Of a stretch of 64,000 nucleotides of DNA, positions 41,901 to 49,000 are shown piece after piece. How positions within the stretch are numbered: position 1 is the stretch's first letter; each line of letters starts with the position of its first letter. The position numbers and the translations under genes were made by a program. Origin of the DNA: Henricia sp. BOLD:AAB3569 (Eukaryota; Echinodermata; Asteroidea; Spinulosida; Echinasteridae); contig JBBELK010000480.1 of the NCBI GenBank assembly GCA_037783545.1, forward strand, positions 1,683,001-1,747,000, read 5' to 3'. The notes under the pieces are model-generated. The model worked only from the letters and a program-made list of their open reading frames with translations, was not told where the DNA came from and did no database searches.

Positions 41901-42407
41901 ACCACTGGGACTCATAGCTCAGCCAACTTTGTTCCAAATGTCCACAGACACGAGCATTTTGCAACAAGTGGGACTCGAACCCACAATCTCTCAATTATGA
42001 ACACGGCTGTGTACCCACTAGACCACACACTCTTCACGCCATTTAATTTGTTCACACCTTACACATAATCTAACAGCGCAGGCACAGTAGCCTACTCCCT
42101 GCTGTTGCCAGCTGACCAATCAGCGCATAGCATTCTGATTATGTCATCACCGCTCTTCAGCTTTTTATTTACACCGATAGCGTACCCACGCCATTTAATT
42201 TGCTTCCAGATTTGCACAATACCCAGGCTTTGACATTAACCTTGATATAAATGTGTCCAAAGTTGTAAACATTTTCAGTTGTCATATTTTTCGAACCCCC
42301 TTCCCTTCCATTCCCTCCCCCTGAAATTCTACTTATCAACATTTTTTTGTCAATGCCATGAAATTTCAACATTTTCACCGTATCAACGTATGCAGCCCTC
42401 GACCCCC

Positions 42408-42438
<31 letters not shown>

Positions 42439-42658
42439 TGTACCCCTTCCTACGCTTTGTAGAACCGTGAAAATGTCGATAATTTTGGATGGGCCCTAAA
42501 GAAGTAATACTTACTCATTCTGTTTTTCTTTGTAGACTTACCCAGAGGTCCAACGAGAAGGTGGAATCCTGTGTCCCCAGTGTTCGCTTAAGGTGTATCC
42601 ATCGTTCAATTGTTTCTTCCCAACAGAGGACCACGATGAATCTCAAAACAGCCCGTAG
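22127..42658 (+). CDS. FBH1: F-box DNA helicase 1, complete 20-coding-exon gene
   Basis: Superfamily 1 (UvrD/Rep-like) 3'-5' DNA helicase with an F-box; in vertebrates it is the substrate receptor of an SCF ubiquitin ligase and removes RAD51 at stressed forks. I assembled the coding exons from splice sites with agreeing phases: 22245-23969, 24061-24188, 24621-24744, 25787-25974, 26395-26514, 26978-27060, 28709-28787, 29293-29382, 29954-30200, 31326-31404, 32116-32202, 33619-33755, 35039-35144, 35840-35961, 36991-37054, 37921-38106, 39148-39240, 40468-40589, 41254-41376, 42536-42658. They sum to 4,026 nt, or 1,341 residues and a stop. Motifs: PIP box 178-185, F-box about 539-573, Walker A AFAGTGKT 787-794, Walker B LLIDEAQD 973-980, motif III GDPRQQIYSFRG from 1000, motif V TAHKSKGLEFDTV from 1194, motif VI VAVTRAKK from 1235, and a CxxC pair at 1279/1282 and 1314/1317. 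The human protein is about 1,040-1,090 residues; the extra length lies in the disordered N-terminus. Identity is very secure; small exon-edge errors are possible. Confidence 0.95.
22776..22799 (+). other. FBH1: PIP box (PCNA-interacting peptide) in FBH1
   Basis: Residues 178-185 read QRKMEEFF, an exact fit to the PIP consensus Q-x-x-[ILM]-x-x-[FY]-[FY]. Basic residues follow (NKRSK at 190-194). Human FBH1 has a PIP box at the equivalent place after the same GLYP-type conserved block and binds PCNA through it. The Thr-Asp pair at consensus positions 5-6 typical of a CRL4-Cdt2 degron is absent here (Glu-Glu instead), so PCNA binding is more likely than PIP-degron turnover. Confidence 0.8.
23142..23732 (+). 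repeat. FBH1: Four acidic/aromatic DIExF-DDSW repeats in FBH1 N-terminus
   Basis: Within the coding exon a motif of about 18-20 residues recurs at 300-318, 364-383 and 428-447, with a weaker fourth copy at 482-496. The core is DIE[ND]F-x-NDDSW preceded by SVKS; copy four reads NIEAFETDNSF. Copies two and three are also preceded by a shared TPTK...SPSKSVKST block, so the duplicated protein unit is about 64 residues. The motif is acidic with spaced Ile, Phe and Trp, the composition of short helical peptides that bind replication and repair hubs such as the RPA70 N-domain. That function is inference. Confidence 0.75.
24061..24188 (+). CDS. FBH1: FBH1 exon: post-F-box helical region
   Basis: It follows CTTTCGCAG and begins FMPWKKTYHRMRMN, the continuation of the F-box into the W-K-x-x-Y-H-R block conserved in FBH1. 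It ends with two bases of an Arg codon at a weak TCAG|GTCTGC donor, in phase with the next exon. Confidence 0.85.
24245..24620. other. FBH1 intron between exons at 24188 and 24621
   Basis: Holds a fragment of the GACACGGCA palindromic family near 24460-24540; otherwise nothing. Confidence 0.5.
24621..24744 (+). CDS. FBH1: FBH1 exon: linker between F-box and helicase
   Basis: Bounded by GACCTCAG and GAG|GTAATA. It encodes 41 residues starting NMPKFKARFG and ending TRAPELLLSE, which fills the poorly conserved linker of the family. Phase 2 in, phase 0 out. Confidence 0.8.
25045..25565 (+). repeat. Tandem array of tRNA-like units in an FBH1 intron
   Basis: About six copies of an ~85-bp unit containing TAGCTCAGCTGGTAGAGC (A-box-like), TCTGCCNGGTGTGTCAGAGG and CTGAGGGAGTATACCACTG. 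Only the last copy keeps a B box (GGTTCGAATCCC, about 25542-25553). The units therefore derive from a tRNA-headed SINE that has become a short satellite. A second array is at 41585-41925. Confidence 0.85.
25787..26514 (+). CDS. FBH1: FBH1 exons: pre-helicase helical domain (two exons)
   Basis: Exons 25787-25974 and 26395-26514 flank a 420-bp intron. Recognisable family blocks are ECLYCIAAYMW and HYRVYHALYLFENS, which match the human segments around TLYCIAVLLYA and HYNIFYCLYLQENS as I recall them. Donors are GGCGG|GTAAAT and ACAG|GTGTGA; the acceptor of the second exon is TTTTACAG. Confidence 0.88.
26540..26890 (+). repeat. ~22-bp GATCAGATTGGGTTCAGTCT minisatellite, intron 6
   Basis: Degenerate tandem copies of a unit like TCTGGGATCAGATTGGGTTC lie just after an FBH1 exon. 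The same unit recurs in the intron at 28930-29230. Confidence 0.8.
26978..28787 (+). CDS. FBH1: FBH1 exons carrying the split Walker A / helicase motif I
   Basis: Exon 26978-27060 encodes the Q-motif region (THEQSQIIN) and ends VVAFAG; exon 28709-28787 continues with GTGKTMTLVKYAE and ends in motif Ia (FLYVAFNK). The P-loop is therefore interrupted by a 1,648-bp phase-1 intron, which holds a 550-bp dispersed repeat and a 166-bp fold-back element. The acceptor of the second exon (CGCAAG) is weaker than its neighbours, but the phase and the protein fit exactly. Confidence 0.92.
27226..27775 (+). repeat. 550-bp dispersed repeat, copy 2
   Basis: Matches about 10904-11444 over its length, including GACAGACGAGGGCGCTGTTT, CAGTAGCCCACTGATC and CACACCCTCTAC. 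Here it has no flanking inverted repeats. It lies in the intron that splits the FBH1 P-loop. Confidence 0.85.
28106..28271. mobile_element. 166-bp fold-back element
   Basis: GGGATTAAAAGTGGGTTTGG and its complement TTGGCAGGTC... close as CCAAACCCACTTTTAATCCC. The inner arms carry ATAGGGACCTGGACG and CGTCCAGGCCCCTAT. Partial relatives lie near 15180-15290 and 15955. Confidence 0.85.
28930..29230 (+). repeat. ~22-bp minisatellite, second intronic array
   Basis: Degenerate units of the GATCAGATTGGGTTCAGT type, as at 26540-26890, end about 60 bp before the FBH1 motif Ib exon. Confidence 0.75.
29293..30200 (+). CDS. FBH1: FBH1 exons: helicase motif Ib and subdomain 1B
   Basis: Exon 29293-29382 encodes SVMERAKDIFPDNV and the TTHSLA motif; exon 29954-30200 encodes 82 residues including LVCKTLERFCAD, a conserved FBH1 block. 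Splice signals are GTACAG, AG|GTAAGT, TTGTAG and ATG|GTAAGC. Confidence 0.92.
29383..29953. other. FBH1 intron, no distinct element
   Basis: TAGAATGACCCA at 29837-29848 resembles one end of the GGGTCATTC MITE family; no partner end was found. Confidence 0.45.
30201..30880. other. FBH1 intron, first part
   Basis: I see no exon and no clear repeat. Confidence 0.4.
30880..31095. repeat. Dispersed GACTTGTGAC-rich repeat, copy 1
   Basis: AAGTCCCTGGGTCTTAATTC, CAAGCTATTCAAAT and TTGCTTCTTGTTACTGGACT are shared with 43735-43975. Repeated ACTTGTGA/TCACAAGT words sit at both ends. Confidence 0.8.
31130..31300 (-). mobile_element. Minus-strand tRNA-headed SINE
   Basis: On the minus strand GCATCTGCCTGGTGTGTCAG and GGTCTCGGGTTTGAATCC form the same head as the tandem units at 25.0 and 41.6 kb, here with a B box. 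Its tail (around ACAAAGGGTGACGTCTTC on the plus strand) recurs alone at 37809-37872. Confidence 0.65.
31326..32202 (+). CDS. FBH1: FBH1 exons: up to and including Walker B
   Basis: Exon 31326-31404 starts after TTTGTAG (KISSDAESVWKKM) and ends GAC G|GTAAAA. Exon 32116-32202 starts after TCTGTAG and encodes VYLKLYQLNKP followed by the DExx-type Walker B, LLIDEAQD. The acidic pair needed for ATP hydrolysis (D976, E977) is present. Confidence 0.92.
31897..31966 (+). pseudogene. tRNA-like sequence, anticodon GTT position, decayed
   Basis: GCTTCAT pairs with GTGGAGC as a seven-base acceptor stem with two wobbles, and TCTGC/GCAGA is a perfect anticodon stem around ACGTTAA. The anticodon would be GTT, but position 33 is C instead of the universal T, the T-stem has two mismatches and the D-stem is incomplete. 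A run of six T from 31972 could terminate Pol III. Probably a tRNA pseudogene or SINE head. Confidence 0.45.
32325..32802. mobile_element. ~480-bp inverted-repeat element rich in TCGTCGAATGAAGCG
   Basis: CCCTGTTCTCACTAGAGAAA at the left mirrors TTTTTCTAGTATGAACGGG at the right; the interior repeats GAATGAAGC/GCTTCATTC words. A related piece lies at about 45836-45985, next to the satellite array. Confidence 0.75.
33103..33290. mobile_element. MITE of the CCAAAGTTGTCAACATTTT family, copy 1
   Basis: A diverged copy (TCTCAACATTTTCACGATTC ... AAAATATTGATAACTTTG) of the element that is complete at 42955-43172. Confidence 0.7.
33409..33557. mobile_element. Short MITE, second CCCACTGTGCGATTT copy
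   Basis: Same ends as 18873-19027, with an internal triplet of ACGATTTGGT. It lies in an FBH1 intron about 60 bp before the motif III exon. Confidence 0.85.
33619..35144 (+). CDS. FBH1: FBH1 exons: helicase motifs III and IV
   Basis: Exon 33619-33755 encodes ILVGDPRQQIYSFRGAND, motif III with the UvrD-type GD-x-x-Q-x-IY-x-FRGA signature. Exon 35039-35144 continues SFRFGTEIAYLANCLL, motif IV. The 1.3-kb intron between them contains a minus-strand SINE and two MITEs, one of which ends only about 23 bp before the second exon. Confidence 0.92.
33845..34040 (-). mobile_element. Minus-strand tRNA-derived SINE
   Basis: On the minus strand it reads a tRNA-like head (TGGCGAAATGGTCTAGTGG, GGTTGTGGGTTCGAATCCCG) and then the TACCCTTGAGCAAGGTACTT central domain. 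Same core as at 39735-40078 and 41104-41215. Confidence 0.75.
34090..34385. mobile_element. TTAA-type MITE, complete copy in FBH1 intron
   Basis: TTTAAGGAGCGCAACAAGAT at the left and GATCTGGACGCGCTCCTTTAA at the right. Same family as 16126-16488. Confidence 0.75.
34761..35015. mobile_element. MITE ending 23 bp before an FBH1 exon
   Basis: TGGGTCATTCTAAAATTTTG and GGGGTCCAA are mirrored by TTGGACCCC and AATTTATAGAATGACCCA; AACGGGGACAG blocks pair internally. The next exon acceptor is at 35038. Confidence 0.85.
35145..35839. other. FBH1 intron with small repeats
   Basis: A fragment of the 8398 repeat family lies at about 35170-35280. At 35320-35450 are CCACTATA.../GGCCACTATATG repeats. The block CACAAAAGTTAAGTCGAGTT (35648) resembles TACAAAAGTTAAGACAAGTT (35479), a local duplication of about 170 bp. 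Confidence 0.5.
35840..38106 (+). CDS. FBH1: FBH1 exons: helicase domain 2A/2B segment
   Basis: Three exons: 35840-35961 (GRIDGETVGKKAIITRTN, a motif IVa-like ITRTN), 36991-37054 (GIDRYGFDVILDIYQLM) and 37921-38106 (ERINNRYIFVHKSYG and YNIRIPELVKKI, the latter nearly identical to the vertebrate block). Introns of 1,029 and 866 bp separate them, and all phases agree. Confidence 0.9.
35962..36990. other. FBH1 intron, 1.03 kb
   Basis: I see no exon, repeat pair or inverted ends here. Confidence 0.4.
37055..37920. other. FBH1 intron, 0.87 kb
   Basis: The last ~60 bp of the recognisable repeat (37809-37872) match the tail of the SINE at 31130-31300 and lie just before the acceptor tract; otherwise nothing is recognised. 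Confidence 0.45.
38180..38322. mobile_element. Short MITE, second copy of the 3102 family
   Basis: GCCTTTGCACGGCGGCCATG and its complement CATGGCTGCCGGTGCA, in an FBH1 intron. Confidence 0.8.
38665..39000. repeat. GACTCGGACTCG-rich dispersed element
   Basis: Both ends are made of repeated ACTCGGACT/GAGTCC words (TAGAGTCCAGGACTCGGACT ... GACTCGATACTCGGACTCGG) around an AT-rich middle. Noncoding. Confidence 0.7.
39148..40589 (+). CDS. FBH1: FBH1 exons: helicase motifs V and VI
   Basis: Exon 39148-39240 encodes ILSTAHKSKGLEFDTVKI (motif V) and exon 40468-40589 encodes LNLVYVAVTRAKKSLIL (motif VI, with the arginine finger of VTRAKK). The intervening 1.2-kb intron holds two SINE copies of one tRNA-Leu-derived family. 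Confidence 0.93.
39735..40078 (+). mobile_element. tRNA-derived SINE with (AAAT)n tail, longer copy
   Basis: Starts within the head (TGGGTTCGATTCCGGGCC), then TTGTGCTCTTGAGCAAGGCA, a 200-bp body ending GTAATTGGCGGTCC, and a tail of AAAT repeats. Confidence 0.8.
40165..40352 (+). mobile_element. tRNA-Leu(TAA)-like SINE with AAAT tail
   Basis: The head ATGGCCGAGCGGTCTAGTGC and the loop CTTAAGT resemble tRNA-Leu with anticodon TAA and a class II variable arm, then GGTTCGATTCCGGGCC and the GCCCTTGAGCAAGGCACT core. The body is shorter than that of its neighbour at 39735, so it is an internally deleted copy. Confidence 0.8.
40620..41253. other. FBH1 intron with dispersed repeat and SINE piece
   Basis: 40620-40785 is a copy of the 8398 repeat. 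41104-41215 is a minus-strand SINE core (GTGCCTTGCTCAAGGGTAC). Confidence 0.6.
41254..42658 (+). CDS. FBH1: FBH1 last two coding exons with C-terminal CxxC pair
   Basis: Exon 41254-41376 encodes VVCAECKKAIPSGY and exon 42536-42658 encodes GILCPQCSLKVYP and then the TAG at 42656. Two CxxC pairs about 32 residues apart suggest a small zinc ribbon at the extreme C-terminus; human FBH1 carries a comparable Cys-rich tail. The intron between them contains a tandem tRNA-like array and a MITE ending about 36 bp before the last exon. Confidence 0.9.
41585..41925 (+). repeat. Second tandem array of tRNA-like units
   Basis: Four to five ~75-85-bp units with CTGAGGGAGTATACCACTG, CATAGCTCAGCTGGTAGAGC and CATCTGCCCGGTGTGTC, nearly the same unit as at 25045-25565. 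Followed at 41940-42030 by a minus-strand tRNA-like T-arm (GTGGGACTCGAACCCAC). Confidence 0.85.
42250..42500. mobile_element. CCAAAGTTG MITE upstream of the last FBH1 exon, poly-C inside
   Basis: GTCCAAAGTTGTAAACATTT at the left and AAAATGTCGATAATTTTGGA at the right. The interior has a C tract at about 42404-42438. It is in inverse orientation to the copy at 42955-43172. Confidence 0.75.
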
Positions 42659-42954
42659 TTGGTTAGTATCGACCAAGTTTGGTCTAAAGACGAACGTTGA
42701 TTCTGGTACATGTAGTTTATGTAAGGCTAGATTCACACTCGTAAAGGCCCTATGTATCAATTGCAAGATAAAACTTTTTACAGATTCGTGGAATAAGAGT
42801 GTAACATATCTAAGGAAGAATGTTGGTAAACTAGCCTGAAGAAATTTATTCATGTGGTGTTTGTTACCATTGCTATCAACACCTTGAGTAGGGTTTTTCT
42901 TGTGAACTCATGAAAAACAAAATTGGGTAATTGCAAATGATACAATGGGCCTTT

Positions 42955-43172
42955 AAAGGGCCCGTCCAAAGTTGTCAACATTTTAACAGTTCTACAAAGG
43001 GGAGAGGGGGTTAAGGGTCGCGTAGGACTTTACATGCATTGTAAAATGATGACATTTCATGGTAGTGACAACAAATGTTGATAAGCAGTATTTTAGGGGA
43101 GGGAGGAGGGTCTTGAAAAATACTACGCTCTGTAGAACTGTGAAAATGTTGACAACTTTGGACGGCCCCTAA
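42955..43172. mobile_element. CCAAAGTTG MITE downstream of the last FBH1 coding exon
   Basis: GGGCCCGTCCAAAGTTGTCA and AACTTTGGACGGCCCC close ~45-bp terminal repeats that are nearly perfect. It lies in the presumed 3' UTR or just after it. Confidence 0.88.
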
Positions 43173-43175
43173 ATT

Positions 43176-43328
43176 TGACGTAGCGTAGAGGGAATTTGGA
43201 GTGAAACGCACTGCAACCACAGAGTCAACTTGTGTGGAAAGTGTTTTTGTAATTATGTGATTTTCAGTGCGTCGATTCACAGAAAATTCCCTCCAAATCA
43301 CTTTTTCGCAAAGCGTCATGCGTCAAAT
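43176..43328. mobile_element. Loose ~150-bp inverted-repeat element
   Basis: TTTGACGTAGCG and GGGAATTTGGAGTG at the left; the CACTG core, then AATTCCCTCCAAATCACT and GCATGACGC... (as GCGTCATGCGTCAAA) at the right. Confidence 0.55.
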
Positions 43329-43734
43329 TTATGCTCAGTGTGAATCCATTAAACTATTTGACGCTGTCGTACCATTTTGAAGAACTATTTGCCCAATTTA
43401 CATTTTGTAAACCTGGGAAAATAAACAAGATGACCTTTAGAGTTTTAAAAAGGAAACCATTGCCAAATTCAGCTGTAATCATGTACATGTTATAATATAA
43501 ACATAATCTATTGGTGCTAATCAGTGTTCTGTATGAGTCAGATTTTGGGCAGGGAAACATCTAAAATGAGCGGCATTGCGGTATATGTCATTTTTGCCAC
43601 ATGAGGGCGCTCTCTACGACTCACCAGTACTGCCATTGACTGTATTCATGTTTGCACATTAACAATCCATTATGCCTGATGTGGTATTTAAGGATTGCAC
43701 ATCACAAACTTGGTTGGAAAAATAATGATTAAAA

Positions 43735-43975
43735 AACAAAATTTCACAGGTCCATCACAAGCCTTCACAAGTCCACCACAAGTCCCTGGGTCTTAATTCA
43801 AGTCACAAGCTATTCAAATGAACTCCAACAAAGGCATTCTTTTGTTCATGTTCATCCTTTGCTTCTTGTTACTGGACTTGTGACGGACTTATGCGGGACT
43901 TGTCACGGACTTGTGATTTTCTCGGCTCTGGATTTGTGATGGACTTGTGATGGACTCGACTACAACCCAGCAGTG
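43735..43975. repeat. Dispersed GACTTGTGAC-rich repeat, copy 2
   Basis: Near-identical to 30880-31095 over AAGTCCCTGGGTCTTAATTC and onward, in the same orientation. Confidence 0.8.
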
Positions 43976-44169
43976 GGGCAGCATGCAATTGTAAAAGGTC
44001 AGCCTAAAAATGGCTTTGGAGAACACTGATTTGTATATATTAATCTGTTTTTGAATCTTAAAATCAAAGAAGACGATTGCAAGATTAACGGTCACTTATA
44101 TTTTTTAAATATATTTTTTATAAAAAGTAACAGATAAGTCGAATATATACTCTCCCAGAAAGAATTTTC

Positions 44170-44571
44170 TTAAAATATCCATTCTTGATCAGAAGTTTGT
44201 TGAATACAGTGAATTTATGGATAACGAGGCACTGATCGACCAATCACTTTGGAATCGCTTTCAAGACCGTTCCCCTTCAGTGATTTTCTCCAGGTCCAAG
44301 AGGACCTGTTTGAACAAAGTGATTCCCACAGCAATGAAATGTGACATTTCCTGTTTCTGGGAGAATCCTGTAGTTATGGGCTCCCAGAAAACCAATTTTG
44401 TTGGGTGTTTGAACTGATTAAAACCTGCATGGGATGAGCTGATCTTCCAAACAGCCCTAGAAGTGCAGGAGCTGAGGGAGGCGCTTCAGGCAGAGTGGCG
44501 CACCCTGCCTCAGCAGCTCGTATGGAGGCTGGTGCAGTCAGCCTTGCCTCAAGAGGTAACATAAGCTACAT
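44170..44571 (+). pseudogene. Tc1-like transposase C-terminal relic, copy 3
   Basis: A frame at about 44428-44571 reads AWDELIFQTALEVQELREAL and then QAEWRTLPQQLVWRLVQS. This has the W-DEL ... LQELR-ALQ-EW--IPQ ... LV-S arrangement at the C-terminus of Tc1/mariner transposases. The upstream 44170-44420 is the inverted counterpart of the sequence at 95-345. Only about 45 residues survive. Confidence 0.6.
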
Positions 44572-44699
44572 CTCTAGCTCTCGGCCTCCTCAATCTTTCT
44601 GTCGGAGTATTTTTTGTATTTCTTTTTTTTTTAACTGTGTATGTTTATTAATTATTTATATTTCAAGCTTTCAGAAAAAATTAATAGATGTTCCTTGGC

Positions 44700-44925
44700 C
44701 ATAGAGTTATATATAGTAAACTAGACTGCGCACTCCCAATACACGATGTGCTGATATGGACGCCGCCATTTTGGCTTAACGCTATGGGTGCTTGGTGGGC
44801 AAAGCTGTGTTGCCCACTTTGCACTCATAGTGTTAAGCAAACATGGAGCCTCCCGCATCGGCGCGGTCCACACACGTGGCTTGAATAGCCAGTGCACACT
44901 CTAGTTTACTATATATAACTCTATG
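44700..44925. mobile_element. 226-bp MITE with perfect 26-bp ends
   Basis: CATAGAGTTATATATAGTAA plus CTAGA at the left is exactly mirrored at the right. Perfect ends imply a recent insertion. The interior pairs loosely. Confidence 0.9.
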
Positions 44926-46009
44926 TCCTTAGCTAATCTTGAGTAATATATTTGCAAACATTCAACCAATCACAACTTTGCTTTCATTATGTAACTTCTA
45001 AGGCACCTTCTGATTGGACCATAGTAAGCCGCTGTAATTTTTACAATCTTTGGCTTTGACGTACAGTAAATTTAAGTTGATTTTGCCAGTATCAAATAAA
45101 CAGGAACTCATTATTTTGTCTTAAGACACAACACTGTCCTATAGAAATCCTGTAGGCATCGTATAGGACACAACACAGTCCTATAGGGTTCTTGGAGATC
45201 CTATAGGACTTTTTTGTAAGCGTTTCCTTCTTTAAAGATAGTCTACTTGTGTGGTAATTAGGTCTACCTTCCAACAAAATTTCTGAATTATTATCTTTAA
45301 GCTTACTTGTTATCTAGATGGTAATGGTAGTAATCATGTGAAATTATTTCGTCTGAAATGCCCCCATTCATGAGAAAAATTACAAAATTATTTGAATCTC
45401 CAAAGGCCATTAATTAATTCAACTTGAATTTTTCAGGTGTTACTGCATCTGTGTGGCTGAAATTTCTAAAAAGTAGTTTTCTCGACCTCTGCTTTCAATT
45501 ACAAGTGGAAATCATGCTGTTTTTAACAGTTTACCAAACAAGTATACTACCTTTAAATAATACTAACTCGTGTTGTATCTTATTATCAATGCCAAATTGT
45601 TGGCACCTCAAACGCCTCAAGCGGTTTTTTTGTGGATTATATTTAGATGGCAATGTTTAAAAATTATACACATTTTATACCATTTGTTTGATCAAACCAG
45701 TCCATACAGTTTGGTGTTTTGTTTTCTTTGTTTTTAATTCTTCTTAACACAACATTAAACCTTAGTCTTTTATATAAACTTGTATTGATAGCCTCATTTT
45801 ATTGGTACATAGTTTGATATGATCCACACATACCCCGTGCATACTAGGGAAATCGCTTCTTTCGGCGAAGATTCTACGAGGAGATTTCCTGATGTGAATA
45901 ACTCTTTATTCGAAGACAATTAGAATTGTTTAATTTGATGAAGCAAAAGACTTCATTTGACAAAGAGATCGGTTCATTCGTCGAAGTAAAATTGTAATGA
46001 AATTTTCAA
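44926..46009. other. Spacer between FBH1 repeats and the satellite
   Basis: Holds a short local repeat of CACAACAC-GTCCTATAG (45127-45190), a piece of the 8398 repeat near 45435 and a fragment of the GAATGAAGC element at 45836-45985. No gene seen. Confidence 0.5.
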
Positions 46010-49000
46010 AAGTTCATATTTTTATTCCCTGGGTCAGCAGTCAAGGTCAAATTCAGGGAATATAATCTCTGGGCTCTAAGCAGCATTTTCTGCAATTTTG
46101 AAAGAAATCTGAATCGTAAAATTTTTGGTTATAATTAAAAACAAATCATAAGGCGTTTGTTCAAAAACTTTTCCAAAAATTGTCTTTTTTTTAAATGTCT
46201 CAAAAATTACTCCTAACAAAATTTACCTCGTTTGAAACCCATTTGGTGCAGTTTTCCATGCTAATTTCTAAGAAAAATGGATATTTATAATTTTTTTCCT
46301 GAAAATATGAAACTTTCCCTGGGTCAGCAGTCAAGGTCAAATTCAGGGAATATCATCTCTGGGCTCTAAGCAGCATTTTCTGCAATTTTAAAAGAAATCT
46401 GAATCGTAAAATATTTGGTCAAAATTTCAAAAAATCATAAGGGGTTAGTCCAGCGTTTTTTCCCAAAAATGGCCAAAAATTTTCTTTTTTGAAAATGTCT
46501 CAAAAATTATTCCTAACAAAATTTACCTCGTTTGAAACCCATTCAGGGCAGATTTCCATGCTAATTTCTAATAAAAATGGAAATTTATAATTTTTTTTCT
46601 GAAAATATGAAATTTTTCCTGGGTCAGCAGTCAAGGTCAAATTCAGGGAATATCATCTCTGGGCTCTAAGCAGCATTTTCTGCAATTTTAAAAGAAATCT
46701 GAATCGTAAAATATTTGGTCAAAATTTCAAAAAATCATAAGGGGTTAGTCCAGCGTTTTTTCCCCAAAATGGCCAAAAATTGTCTTTTTTGAAAATGTCG
46801 TAAAAATTACTCCTAACAAAATTTACCTCGTTTGAAACCCATTCAGGGCAGATTTCCATGCTAATATCTAATAAAAATGGAAATTTATAATTTTTTTTCT
46901 GAAAATATGAAATTTTCCCTGGGTCAGCAGTCAAGGTCAAATTCAGGGAATATCATCTCTGGGCTCTAAGCAGCATTTTTTGCAATTTTAAAAGAAATCT
47001 GAATCGTAAAATATTTGGTCAAAATTTCAAAAAATCATAAGGGGTTAGTCCAGCGTTTTTTCCCAAAAATGTCCAAAAAAATTCTTTTTTGAAAATGTCT
47101 CAAAAATTACTCCTAACAAAATTTACCTCGTTTGAAACCCATTCAGGGCAGATTTCCATGCTAATTTCTAATAAAAATAGAAATTTATAATTTTTTTTCT
47201 GAAAATATGAAATTTTCCCTGGGTCAGCAGTCAAGGTCAAATTCAGGGAATATCAACTCTGGGCTCTAAGCAGCATTTTCTGCAATTTTAAAAGAAATCT
47301 GAATCGTAAAATATTTGGTCAAAATTTCAAAAAATCATAAGGGGTTGGTCCAGCGTTTTTTCCCAAAAATGGCCAAAAATTGTCTTTTTTGAAAATGTCG
47401 TAAAAATTACTCCTAACAAAATTTACCTCGTTTGAAACCCATTCAGGGCAGATTTCCATGCTAATTTCTAATAAAAATGGAAATTTATATATTTTTTTCT
47501 AAAAATATGAAATTTTCCCTGGGTCAGCAGTCAAGGTCAAATTCAGTGAATATCATCTCTGGGCTCTAAGCAGCATTTTCTACAATTTTAAAAGAAATCT
47601 GAATCGTAAAATATTTGGTCAAAATTTCAAAAAATCATAAGGGGTTAGTCCAGCGTTTTTTCCCAAAAATGTCCAAAAATTTTCTTTTTTGAAAATGTCT
47701 CAAAAATTACTCCTAACAAAATTTACCTTGTTTGAAACCCATTCAGGGCAGATTTCCATGCTAATTTCTAATAAAAATGGAAATTTATAATTTTTTTCTG
47801 AAAATATGAAATTTTCCCTGGGTCAGCAGTCAAGGTCAAATTCAGGGAAAATCATCTCTGGGCTCTAAGCAGAATTTTCTGCAATTTTGAAAGAAATCTG
47901 AATCGTAAAATATTTGGTCAAAATTTCAAAAAATCATAAGGGGTTAGTCCAGCGTTTTTTCCCAAAAATGTCCAAAAATTTTCTTTTTTGAAAATGTCTC
48001 AAAAATTACTCCTAACAAAATTTACCTTGTTTGAAACCCATTCAGGGCAGATTTCCATGCTAATTTCTAATAAAAATGGAAATTTATAATTTTTTTTCTG
48101 AAAATATGAAATTTTCCCTGGGTCAGCAGTCAAGGTCAAATTCAGGGAATATCATCTCTGGGCTCTAAGCAGAATTTTCTGCAATTTTGAAAGAAATCTG
48201 AATCGTAAAATATTTGGTCAAAATTTCAAAAAATCATAGGGGTTAGTCCAGCGTTTTTTCCCAAAAATGGCCAAAAATTGTCTTTTTTGAAAATGTAAAA
48301 ATTACTCCTAACAAAATTTACCTCGTTTGAAACCCATTCAGGGCAGATTTCCATGCTAATTTCTAATAAAAATGGAAATTTATAAATTTTTTTCTAAAAA
48401 TATGAAATTTTCCCTGGGTCAGCAGTCAAGGTCAAATTCAGGGAAAATCATCTCTGGGCTCTAAGCAGAATTTTCTGCAATTTTGAAAGAAATCTGAATC
48501 GTAAAATATTTGGTCAAAATTTCAAAAAATCATAAGGGGTTAGTCCAGCGTTTTTTCCCAAAAATGTCCAAAAATTTTCTTTTTTGAAAATGTCTCAAAA
48601 ATTACTCCTAACAAAATTCACCTTGTTTGAAACCCATTCAGGGCAGATTTCCATGCTAATTTCTAATAAAAATGGAAATTTATAATTTTTTTTCTGAAAA
48701 TATGAAATTTTCCCTGGGTCAGCAGTCAAGGTCAAATTCAGGGAATATCATCTCTGGGCTCTAAGCAGCATTTTCTGCAAATTTAAAAGAAATCTGAATC
48801 GTAAAATATTTGGTCAAAATTTCAAAAAATCATAAGGGGTTAGTCCAGCGTTTTTTCCCAAAAATGGCCAAAAATTGTCTTTTTTGAAAATGTCGTAAAA
48901 ATTACTCCTAACAAAATTTACCTCGTTTGAAACCCATTCAGGGCAGATTTCCATGCTAATTTCTAATAAAAATGGAAATTTATAAATTTTTTTCTGAAAA

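Noticed and set aside
42489-42839. 116-codon open frame at the end of FBH1
   Set aside because: It overlaps the last FBH1 coding exon in another frame, and the FBH1 frame fits splice phase and family C-terminus.
45424-45660. 78-codon frame near the satellite edge
   Set aside because: Its start is a fragment of the dispersed repeat also at 8398 and 40620; no domain seen.
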